Shown here piece after piece: positions 51,601 through 60,000 of a stretch of DNA of 60,000 nucleotides. The number at the start of each line of letters is the position of its first letter. Positions within the stretch are counted from its first letter, which is position 1. The notes under the pieces are model-generated. The model was not told the DNA's origin. It ran no database searches and worked only from the letters and a program-made list of their open reading frames with translations. Source of the stretch: Acanthaster planci (Eukaryota > Echinodermata > Asteroidea > Valvatida > Acanthasteridae); assembly GCF_001949145.1 (NCBI RefSeq), contig NW_019091386.1, positions 706,810 to 766,809 on the forward strand, in the 5' to 3' direction. A program made the translations under genes and the position numbers.

Positions 51601-54600
51601 ATTGTTATTTGAGTTGGTACCGTGGATGCATTTCTCTAATAGCTTCGTTTGGTTCTGTGACCGCATGGTACTTTATAACACAGTGACATGGCTTTTTAGA
51701 TGGTGCTCTGTTCCTGTGCTCTGCTCAGATGCATGGCCCAAGCAGATTGCATATCACCTGCCACCGTGCAAAGCTTCAAGTTTCAATCAAATAGTTGAAA
51801 TGAATCTCTTGCCGGTGTATTGTGTGACCCACACCCAACAAACTGAAGCGGAAGTCACCAGTGCCACTTTTGAGTTAGAGGCCATTGATTCGAATTCGGC
51901 ACGATGTAAATCAACAGGAATCCCCAGCACTTGTCAACCACATACATGTATTGTCCATCTTCGTCAGGATACCAAACTGAGTGATTCTTAAAAACGAAGA
52001 GCTGTTGTCTCTCTTTCTGATCCACACTGGAGGAAAAAAGGACTTCAGTACTCATTTTGCAAGATCTGGACTTAACATTTATGGTAGCTGATCATTACAT
52101 CATAATGATTGAGCATTACTTGCGTTCTGCAGAGATCATGCCTTGGTGCTCTCCAACTTGCCGTGGTGAGGCAACGGCTTCAGGAAAAGAGGAAGGCGAG
52201 AGGAGAGATGTTCAGGAACCATTCTGTAAGTCCGTAAACAGATTACTCAGCAGGCCTTGTATTAAAATAAAGGTGAAGAATTCAACCCCAAAAAGGTAGC
52301 ATAGTTTGCTTTCAAGAACTGGGTTATGGTGACCTATTGAATTAGTCCAAACTCAGAAGGGAGATTCTATGCACGGCTTGAGTTGTTGCCTGGGTTAGTA
52401 ATGTTGAATCTTCTGGTCAGAATTTATCCTGTAGCCTTAATTATAATGTATAATCCTCATCACAGAATTGCAAACCCACAAAAAAAGTAAACGAATCCTG
52501 TTATCACACAGACTCTGAGAAATGCGTTCATTACCCAGCAGTGATTACCCCCTGCTTTGGCCTAAATAGCACAGAAACTTTTCCAGTCGTCACCCATTCA
52601 TTTCTCTGTCGGGTTACATACGTCACCTCATTTCTTTTTCACTCTTGATTCCAACTAGCTGTTGTTCCACGCCATGCGGAGATGGATCCAGAGGTGCGAG
52701 GAGAAAGAAGAGCTCAGCCTCTTCACACTGTCACGGCAGGCAAGGAGCCTGTTCAGGTGGGTTACTTCTGTGGTTACCCCTCCCTCTGTTGAAACGGACA
52801 GGCATCGCATGTTACAGATACGTACATACATACATGACTTGGTCATTTAAATATTTTAAAAATGATTCTGTCTAAAGTGTAAATCGAAACGTGAATATAT
52901 TATGGCTCGTTTGCTTATTGAGGACGATTTGTTCATTGGTCCGAAGGTCAAGAATTCTGAACCAGATGATGAAGAGGTGGAAGGAATATACACTTTGGCG
53001 GCGAAGACGGCAGGTGTGTTCATTGTGAATCAAAAGGTTTTGTCGTCAATGTGCAGTTGGAGTCGACATCTTTTCTTACTCGCATTTTTGCTAAACACCT
53101 TCAGAAAATCTGGGAAATTGATGTTGGCCGAAGGCCAAGACGTTGGCTGTCACGGAATAAATACCTGTAAATAACAATTCAAAGTTTGGTGAAGGCCTCG
53201 TCTTGTCCCATTACCACAAGGGGGAAGGAAAGAGTTGTAGATGAGGGTGATGTGTTCTTTTGTCTTTAAATTGGGTATTTTTTCCCTTTGCAAATATTAC
53301 CGGAATGTTAATGAATGGACCGTTTTTGCATATTTGGTGTTTGTTGAATGGTTAATTCTGTGATCTTACAGTGTAAAGACAGTCACATTAACACTTCGTC
53401 TGTGGGCTCTTGCTAGAAATTGTCATCTTCCTTTTTTCACGCTCCCCAGGCGCAGTACGCCATGGCAGAGGCCCACTACCTGTCACGCCTGCTGCCCAAA
53501 TGCCTGCATAGCCTGAAGGTGTACACCCAGAGACAGCAGGACCAGCGGTGTGATGGGATGCAGGCTGTCAGCTTCCAGAGGTAAGCGCACCGATGCCTTG
53601 GTGGTTGGTTCACTGGGTCATTTTCTTTCTCTTACTATCACCCGATTTTTCGTTGTTCTGTACATACTGAGCCTCTTGTTTCCATGGCAAATGTCAATAT
53701 GGACACCGTTCCTTGTAAAGATTAGAGTGTCCCCACTTTTTTGCGACTTCCTGTTTGAAAGCCGGTTTTGTATCACCATTGTGGAAACAAGTGTTACTTC
53801 TAACTGTGGTTTCCTTTTTGTTTTGTGCTCGGATTGTCTCACTGTGAATCAAAAGTAGTGTTTGTCCAGTCTCAGTCCTGAATCACACGGATCACCTCAA
53901 GATGCCTGTTGCAATTCACCAGGAGAAGCACTGTTCATTTTCGGACAGAGCTGAGCAAATTTGACCTTTTAAAAAACAAACTGGCTGATACAGAGAAACT
54001 CAAGCTATGTGGTATTTTGAAATTGATAATAGATGTGTTTTGTCTCACAGTCACCGAAACTCCATTTTAGGAGTCCTCTATCCTTTTTTATGATATTCAG
54101 ACTTTGAATTTTTCCGCCATCTTGCATCGTACGAAAAAAAGTTTGCCCAATCTTTGACTTGAGATTGGAATACAGAGATAATAAGCTCAACAAGGATGAT
54201 TTTATCCTTTGTATTTGACCAGAGAGTGTGTCCTGGGTTTTTACTTTGTCCGATGGTGGCACATGTATCAGACAAGCCAGAACCTAAAGACAATGCACCG
54301 ATTGGTAAGTAAGGGAAGTCAAACGAAGACCAACCTTTGTGTGGCAACCCTAAGGTGGTTGTCGTCAAATTCAGCGACTGTCATTCTAAATAAAGAGCCA
54401 GCGAACCCAATGCAGGCAGAATTTGTTTTCAGAATTATTTTGTTTAAACTGGACAGAGGGTGGATTAGATTATTTTCTAGGGGGAGGGGTAAATGATTTT
54501 TAAAAAGGTTGCCTTTACTTGTCCCGTGTTGTGTTTGAAGGATATGCACTTTTTTTCCCCTGGCACAAGGCAGAGCTATTGATTTCTGATCAAATCACAC

Positions 54601-57600
54601 ACTGTTCAAACGAAAAGTTTTTAGTTGTTGCTATTCGTCTCCTATTCCTCCGACTAGAGATCTGGTGGAACTGACGTATGATTAATTTAGCTGTAACACT
54701 TGTAAAACGACGCACACAATGGAGTATCCTTGTGTTGTAGTTTTAGCACATATGTAGTGTTTCCTGTTAGGACATGACGGTGGTGATTTAGAGAAACGCA
54801 GACCCAAACAAGTCTAATTTCAGGTGCACCCCTGTGCATTTCATGCTGTACAGGCTGTGCTGCACCGCGAAGAGACCCTGGGAAAGAGGGCGCTGCGGAA
54901 GTGGAGACACCGGACGAGGCTCAAACAGCAGCTGGAAGAGAAAGAGGTATGAGCCGAATGCAGTCCACATCATCCTCAGAACGAGTCTGAGATTCTCAGA
55001 CTGATGTTCCCTTGTTCTGCCTGCTTAAGCAGGCCTCCTAGGTGTGTTTCATCTTATTATATTCAGCTTGCGAAAGTGAGGGGAATGTGGCCCTCTGAAA
55101 ATGTTTGTTCTTTCTCCATCAAGGAGATATTGTCAGAGATACTGCTTGAAGGCACCAAATTCGTTTCCTAAATTTCTAAAATTCAGATCCTCAAGAGTCA
55201 GTCATTCATTACGGAATCTGGTCCCATCGTGTTTGCCTGGTAAGGATTTTTAGATTTTCATATTTTTATTGTTTTCAGGCAATGGCATTGGAGCACTATG
55301 AGGGACGTCTTCGAGCCACGGCGTTGACAACATGGAAGGAGTTTGTTGCTGAGTGCCACCAAAGGTAGGTAACAGTCTGTGGATGACCACACCACCAGAA
55401 CAGTAGCAACAAAAGAAAATTGTCCAAAAGACTTTGATGTACAGGTTTATGATCTGGCCAACTTCTTTCTTTTCTCATTAGGCATGAGCAAGAGCAAAAA
55501 GCATCCGATCACAGCAAGAAGAACCGAATGAGCAAAACCTGGAGAGCATGGTCTGAGGTGAATCCTGCTTTTTATGGAAGTTCCCAATTGGAAGTTTTCA
55601 GAATTTTCTTCCAAGCTTTTCAATCTCATTCGAAATTCAACAGTACAAACAGACAAATCCAATGAGGTGTTTACACCAGAAAGGCCAGTCATAACAATGG
55701 AAGGTGGGAACTACTGTTCAAAAATAAGTGGCCGATGATGTTTTTTTTTTTCAGAAGCTAGCAAGCATAGTGCTTCCACCATTTCGTAGGGTCCGTTCCC
55801 GAATGTACAGTAGTCTGGTATCCAGACTTGTCTTCAAGGAACGGTATTTGTGTAAATGGCCGTGTACTTTATCTTTGTATAGTACATGTTACATCGCCGC
55901 TTCAAGAAAGACAAGATGCGGAGAGCTACCAGCTATCACCGACGACATCTTCAGGACAGAGTACTCGCTTCATGGAAGGTCAGTTGAAGGATTTTCCCCT
56001 AAGAGGGGTTCGCATTGGATCAGTTTGAATTAAAAAGGTACCGTCCTTGCTCATCACTGTTGGAATCTGTCATTGTATGATACACAGAATCGCAACAGTT
56101 TTTGAAAATACTCCTGTCGCGAGCACCTGCAGCGTCAGCAGGGTAATGGAATTGCGAGGAACGCATTTGCATGTCCATGTGTCTATTTCTGCCTGCAGTT
56201 GTACCATCGGCGAGTCCAGACGATTGAGAGAGAAGCTGAAAGGAGGAAGCTGATCAAAGATCAGGAATGTTTGAGGTTGGTCCTGCAGATCTCCCTCGTT
56301 TTATTCAGGTTGAGTTTTGTGGATATTTCTCCCTTGCAACAATGTGCCTGTGCTCTCTGGTATCTTCAGACTCTTGGACATGATGCAGATTGGCGGATTT
56401 TGATCGTGTTTACCCCGAGCAAGACATTTTGATGCAATAGCACTTTGGAGCTAATTTAGAGCAAGGAAGCACCTGTCAGGGCAGCTCTGGACATTGTTGT
56501 GGTTGATCGCACAGCTGCAAAGTTTATTCAATGGTTTGTGACCAAAACAAATCAGAAACCATTATTGGCTTGCAAATCCGGGGCAAGAATGACTTTAATT
56601 GCACCTCGATTCTTTGACATGAACAGTTTGGAAGTATCACAGATTTTCTCATTTACTCACTCAGAGGGGCGGTGAAACAATGGCACTTCAATATTAAGGA
56701 GGAAGCAGGAGAAAGAAGCCTTGAAGACAAAGCTCACACGTTCTGGACGAAATCTGTCAAAGCTAAGGTGGAAGTCGTTATGTCCTTTTTCTGTTGTATT
56801 AAATTCTCTGGCAACATTTCCATTACTTTCTCAGCTCCAGATTTGTGCTTTTACAATACCAATAATCGTATTTCACGGATGCACTTGCTTGTGATTTCAG
56901 ATATTCGCGTCGTGGTGTCAGTTTGCTATCTTGAAGGCCCACAAGAGAGCGACAAATGCTGAGGAATTGCGTAGGATTCAAGACCAACTCAATGCAGGTT
57001 GGTTGTTCCAAATTTCTCAATTTAAAAAACAAACAAAATTGGTCACATGCTTTTGGTCAGGTCCAAAGTGCGGAAGATTTTGTCGGTTTTTTAGAGCTGC
57101 AAGTCAAAGTTCCTTAAGAAATTCACTTTCTCAGCTTGAAGAACCAGGTACATTGAGCATGCNNNNNNNNNNNNNNNNNNNNNNNNNNNNNNNNNNNNNN
57201 NNNNNNNNNNNNNNNNNNNNNNNNNNNNNNNNNNNNNNNNNNNNNNNNNNNNNNNNNNNNNNNNNNNNNNNNNNNNNNNNNNNNNNNNNNNNNNNNNNNN
57301 NNNNNNNNNNNNNNNNNNNNNNNNNNNNNNNNNNNNNNNNNNNNNNNNNNNNNNNNNNNNNNNNNNNNNNNNNNNNNNNNNNNNNNNNNNNNNNNNNNNN
57401 NNNNNNNNNNNNNNNNNNNNNNNNNNNNNNNNNNNNNNNNNNNNNNNNNNNNNNNNNNNNNNNNNNNNNNNNNNNNNNNNNNNNNNNNNNNNNNNNNNNN
57501 NNNNNNNNNNNNNNNNNNNNNNNNNNNNNNNNNNNNNNNNNNNNNNNNNNNNNNNNNNNNNNNNNNNNNNNNNNNNNNNNNNNNNNNNNNNNNNNNNNNN

Positions 57601-59004
57601 NNNNNNNNNNNNNNNNNNNNNNNNNNNNNNNNNNNNNNNNNNNNNNNNNNNNNNNNNNNNNNNNNNNNNNNNNNNNNNNNNNNNNNNTTTTGAGCATGCT
57701 CAGTATCACATACGTGTTTGAGATTCCTTTGAGCATGCTTAGTATCACATACCTGTTTGAGATTCCTTGGAGCATGCTCAGAATCACATACCTGCTTGAG
57801 ATGCTTAGTATCATGGAAGATTGTTGACTACCAATTACTTGTGGTAATTCTTTGGGGACTCGACTTAAAAATTTCCCCCCAGCAAAAACAGAAGCCGCGT
57901 CACTAAGTTTGGACCTCTGGTGTTGAGTCATCAACAAATTTCAGGACATCATGGCATTGTAGCAACTAATATTCAGGCCCACTTTTTCCTCAGGCAAACT
58001 CGGGCGAGTCTTTGTTCGCTGGCGTTCGTCGTATGCTGTCTCGGTTGCAACAAGGCAACAGACGGACAAAGCCATCAGTCACCATCGCACAAGAATGATG
58101 AAACAGGCTTTGGACAGTTGGTGCACTTTCAAACAGCAGGCGATACGAAAACAGGTTTGTTTGAATTTTTCCAGCAGTACATTATTACAGCCAGAAGCAC
58201 TCCAAAGCTTTTCAGTATTGCCTGAAACTGATTGCTATCCAAAGTCCTCCAAACAGGCTTCCAGAAATTCTCATCTATGAATCTTTGCTTTTTAAACACA
58301 ATGATCTCAACCGTGCACCTCGTAACTCTGAAGTCCCAAATGATGGATTTTTTTCTCTCCCATGCATGATATGGAGAAAAAAAGGTTAACCCGAACACTC
58401 CTCAGTCCTCCAACAGGTGAAAGATTGAGGAATGTTAGGGTTAATGGCCTAAACAGGTGTTTTTTGCATAGCCTCATTTGCTTTCATATTTTCTTGCAGA
58501 TGTGAGGCCATTGTGGCAAGAGTCACCCGGTGTGCATAAATTTTGTTCTTACAGGAATCAAGTGTGGGCACTGACTCTTTACTGATACGATAGCTGGACA
58601 CGTGTGTGTGTGGCACTCTAGCTCTGTGCTGTTAATGCCTTGTGCTCATTAGCCAATGTCACACACTACACTTGACCTTTGATCCTATGGGGCGCCTATC
58701 ATACAATACTGCATCAATGTACCTCTTGTCAGCTTTTGAAAACGTCTCTCGCTTGAGCAAATAGTTTCACGGTGAACATCGAGAGATTGATTTGGTTAAA
58801 ACATTTTGTTGGAGGGGGACTGCTGGTTGGCCTGTTTATGGTTGGTGGCAGATTCCCCGACTTAGGTCATTGGAGATGTACGTATGTTTTGCAATTTATT
58901 TGTATTACATCCTTGTATATGTGTATCAGTTGCTGATGAGACAGGCTATGTGGTTACAGAACACCAGGTTGTCTGCAAAGTTCTTTTTGAGGTGGAGAGC
59001 TGAG
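45624..59004 (+). CDS. SFI1: SFI1 centrin-binding repeat protein, 3' end outside window
   Basis: SFI1 is a long helical centrosome/basal-body protein whose repeats (W about every 30 residues) bind centrins. Exons: 45624-45889, 46949-47152, 47542-47613, 47732-47842, 48596-48690, 49094-49314, 49877-50036, 50700-50861, 51291-51361, 52133-52225, 52659-52756 or 52772, 53450-53580, 54223-54304, 54824-54946, 55279-55364, 55482-55557, 55883-55978, 56199-56275, 56665-56767, 56901-56997, 57994-58154, 58930-59004. That is about 890 residues so far. All phases match except after exon 11, where only the weaker donor at 52773 keeps frame. A further short exon near 55755-55818 is possible. From exon 2 the protein (GRLKEIRIRHLARKFLHIW, FWWTSRKEWKLQIRADYH) follows vertebrate SFI1 closely. 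The start is the first ATG of exon 1; exon 1 itself has no match I recognise. Confidence 0.92.
46301..46396. mobile_element. Foldback element, AGAACTGTGGG family, second copy (SFI1 intron 1)
   Basis: The arm GCTACCCCCAGAACTGTGGG (46301-46320) pairs with CCCCACAGTTCTAGGGATAGC (46376-46396). A second nested hairpin, CCCCACTCCCA with TGGGAGCGGGG, fills the interior. The outer arms match the element at 37312-37366, so this is a dispersed family. No clear target duplication is visible here. Confidence 0.7.
46530..46753. mobile_element. TTAA-flanked MITE with CCCTAAC termini (SFI1 intron 1)
   Basis: TTAA at 46530-46533 and 46750-46753 flanks a 216-base body that starts CCCTAACCTTCCCC and ends GGGGTTAGGG. 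A second internal block near 46718 (GGGGAAGGTTAGGG) is the full reverse complement of the left end. The termini match those of the 51-base element at 58390-58440, so both belong to one family. TTAA plus CCC is the piggyBac pattern. Confidence 0.65.
48215..48415. mobile_element. MITE-like inverted repeat in SFI1 intron 4
   Basis: ATCAAAGATTGTAGCGTGCCG (about 48225-48245) and the following CGCAAGATG are mirrored by CATCTTGCG...CGGCGCTATACGATCTTTGAT (about 48370-48407). This gives imperfect inverted arms of roughly 40 bases around a GC-rich centre. No target duplication is evident, so the exact ends are approximate. Confidence 0.6.
57163..57687. other. Assembly gap (525 N)
   Basis: Unresolved bases within the SFI1 intron between exons 20 and 21. 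The base immediately left (ATTGAGCATGC) and right (TTTTGAGCATGC) belong to the same 39-bp tandem repeat, so the gap is a collapsed or unspanned minisatellite. Open frames that appear to cross it are artefacts. Confidence 0.97.
57689..57814. repeat. 39-bp minisatellite bordering the gap
   Basis: Two full 39-base units (57689-57727 and 57728-57766), a third diverged one (57767 to about 57801) and a partial fourth, with the consensus core TTTGAGCATGCTYAGTATCA. The partial unit left of the gap shows the array continues into it. The same units reappear at 59062-59150. Confidence 0.85.
57728..58720. repeat. Copy 1 of an approximately 1 kb head-to-tail duplicated segment in SFI1
   Basis: This segment is nearly identical to 59062-60000, offset 1334 bases, and contains SFI1 exon 57994-58154. 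The copies differ by a few percent in intron sequence and by a 55-base insertion at 58386-58440 that is present only here. The repeat continues beyond the window. Confidence 0.9.
58386..58444. mobile_element. 51-bp TTAA-flanked inverted-repeat element, present in one copy only
   Basis: TTAA (58386-58389) and TTAA (58441-58444) flank a 51-base body starting CCCGAACACTCCTCA and ending TGAGGAATGTTAGGG, inverted repeats at about 13 of 15 positions. The duplicate segment has a single TTAA (59720-59723) and no insert, which is the exact empty site. The terminus CCCTAACATTCC matches the element at 46534-46749. Confidence 0.85.
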
Positions 59005-59061
59005 GTTAGTGCCTTCAAGATTTCTGGTTCATGATTTGAAAAAAGTGATGATATTTTGCCN

Positions 59062-60000
59062 TTTGAGCATGCTTGGTATCACATACCTGTTTGAGATTCC
59101 TTGGAGCATGCTCAGAATCACATACCTGCTTGAGATGCTTAGTATCATGGAAGATTGTTGACTACCAATTACTTGTGGTAATTCTTTGGGGACTCGACTT
59201 AAAAATTTCCCCCCAGCAAAAACAGAAGCCGCGTCACTAAGTTTGGACCTCTGGTGTTGAGTCATCAACAAATTTAAGGACATCATGGCATTGTAGCAAC
59301 TAATATTCAGGCCCACTTTTTCCTCAGGCAAACTCGGGCGAGTCTTTGTTCGCTGGCGTTCGTCATATGCTGTCTCGGTTGCAACAAGGCAACAGACGGA
59401 CAAAGCCATCAGTCACCATCGCACAAGAATGATGAAACAGGCTTTGGACAGTTGGTGCACTTTCAAACAGCAGGCGATACGAAAACAGGTTTGTTTGAAT
59501 TTTTCCAGCAGTACATTATTATAGCCAGAAGCACTCCAAAGCTTTTCAGTATCGCCGGAAACTGATTGCTATCCAAAGTCCTCCAAACAGGCTTCCAGAG
59601 ACTCTCATCTATGAATCTTTGGTTGTTAAACACAATGATCTCAACCGTGCACCTCGTAACTCTGAAGTCCCAAATGATGGATTTTTTTCTCTCCCATGCA
59701 TGATATGGAGAAAATAAGTTTAATGGCTAAACAGGTGTTTTTTGCATAGCCTCAAGTGCTTTCATATTTTCTTGCAGATGTGAGGCCATTGTGGCAAGAG
59801 TCACCTGGTGTTTATAAATTTTGTTCTTACAGGAATCAATTGTGGGCACTGACTCTTTACTGATACGATAGCTGGACACGTGTGTGTGTGGGGCACTCTA
59901 GCTCTGTGCTGTTAATGCCTTGTGCTCATTAGCCAGTGTCACACACTACACTTGACCTTTGATCCTATGGGGCGCCTATCATACAATACTGCATCAATGT
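59062..60000. repeat. Copy 2 of the duplicated SFI1 segment (runs off the window)
   Basis: It begins right after a single N at 59061 inside a minisatellite unit and repeats the minisatellite, intron and exon of 57728-58720. The N marks an assembly join at the copy boundary. Confidence 0.9.
59328..59488 (+). CDS. SFI1: Duplicate copy of SFI1 exon 21
   Basis: This 161-base exon encodes the same residues as 57994-58154 (GKLGRVFVRWRSSYAVSVAT at its start); the only difference I see is synonymous (TCG to TCA). It needs a phase 1 donor before it. The preceding exon (58930-59004) ends in phase 0, and splicing the two together hits a stop within the duplicate. It is therefore probably the other allele rather than an additional exon of the same transcript. 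Confidence 0.75.

Noticed and set aside
53923-54011. Possible additional SFI1 exon (RSTVHFRTELSKFDLLKNKL)
   Set aside because: The phase-2 end of the exon at 53580 joins directly to 54223 with a typical repeat (FYFVRWWHMY). The candidate has a poor donor (GTATTT) and is not needed.
56931-57937. Long open frames on both strands crossing the N gap
   Set aside because: They are open only because N is not read as a stop. The flanking sequence is a 39-bp minisatellite in an intron.

Overview
The window is animal genomic DNA with spliced genes, consensus GT/AG introns and many small non-autonomous transposons. The gene content is a Vg1/GDF1/3-type TGF-beta ligand, a secreted protein with four group A SRCR domains, V-ATPase subunit e, the centrosomal protein SFI1, and a RasGEF with a GARIN/FAM71-like N-terminus. 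This, together with the apparently high heterozygosity, suggests a marine invertebrate deuterostome: cephalochordate, echinoderm or hemichordate. I cannot decide between these from sequence alone.

Layout. Bases 1-11,284 hold no gene I can support. They contain a CpG-rich segment, small repeats and a hAT-like MITE, and probably form the last intron of the Vg1-like gene. That gene lies on the minus strand with exon 1 at 20455-20041 and exon 2 at 11989-11285; the cysteine-knot exon is not in the window. An 8 kb intron separates the two exons and contains an unidentified ORF with a signal peptide (15207-14557). Upstream of the gene is about 5 kb of noncoding DNA with Otx-like and Sox-like motifs. 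Next, also on the minus strand, is a two-exon gene (31388-25696, 989 aa) joining a GARIN/FAM71-like domain to a RasGEF domain. Then comes ATP6V0E, four small exons (36508-34681, 86 aa), each too short to show up as a long ORF.

The right part is on the plus strand. The SRCR gene (38015-42624, 491 aa) has one exon per domain, all joined by phase 1 introns, and starts head-to-head with ATP6V0E about 1.5 kb away. After about 3 kb of intergenic DNA with a MITE, the SFI1 orthologue begins at 45624 and runs off the right edge. I resolved about 22 exons whose phases fit together at all but one junction. Near the end there is a 525-base N gap inside a 39-bp minisatellite, followed by a head-to-tail repeat of about 1 kb that contains an SFI1 exon. 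Splice phase suggests this repeat is two haplotypes placed side by side by the assembler.

The genes do not form one pathway; this is an ordinary mixed gene neighbourhood. The most interesting signals are: (i) the GARIN-like/RasGEF architecture; (ii) a family of tiny TTAA-flanked, CCC-ended inverted-repeat elements, one of which appears as a filled/empty pair between the two copies of the SFI1 segment; (iii) the very distant or missing terminal exon of the Vg1-like ligand.
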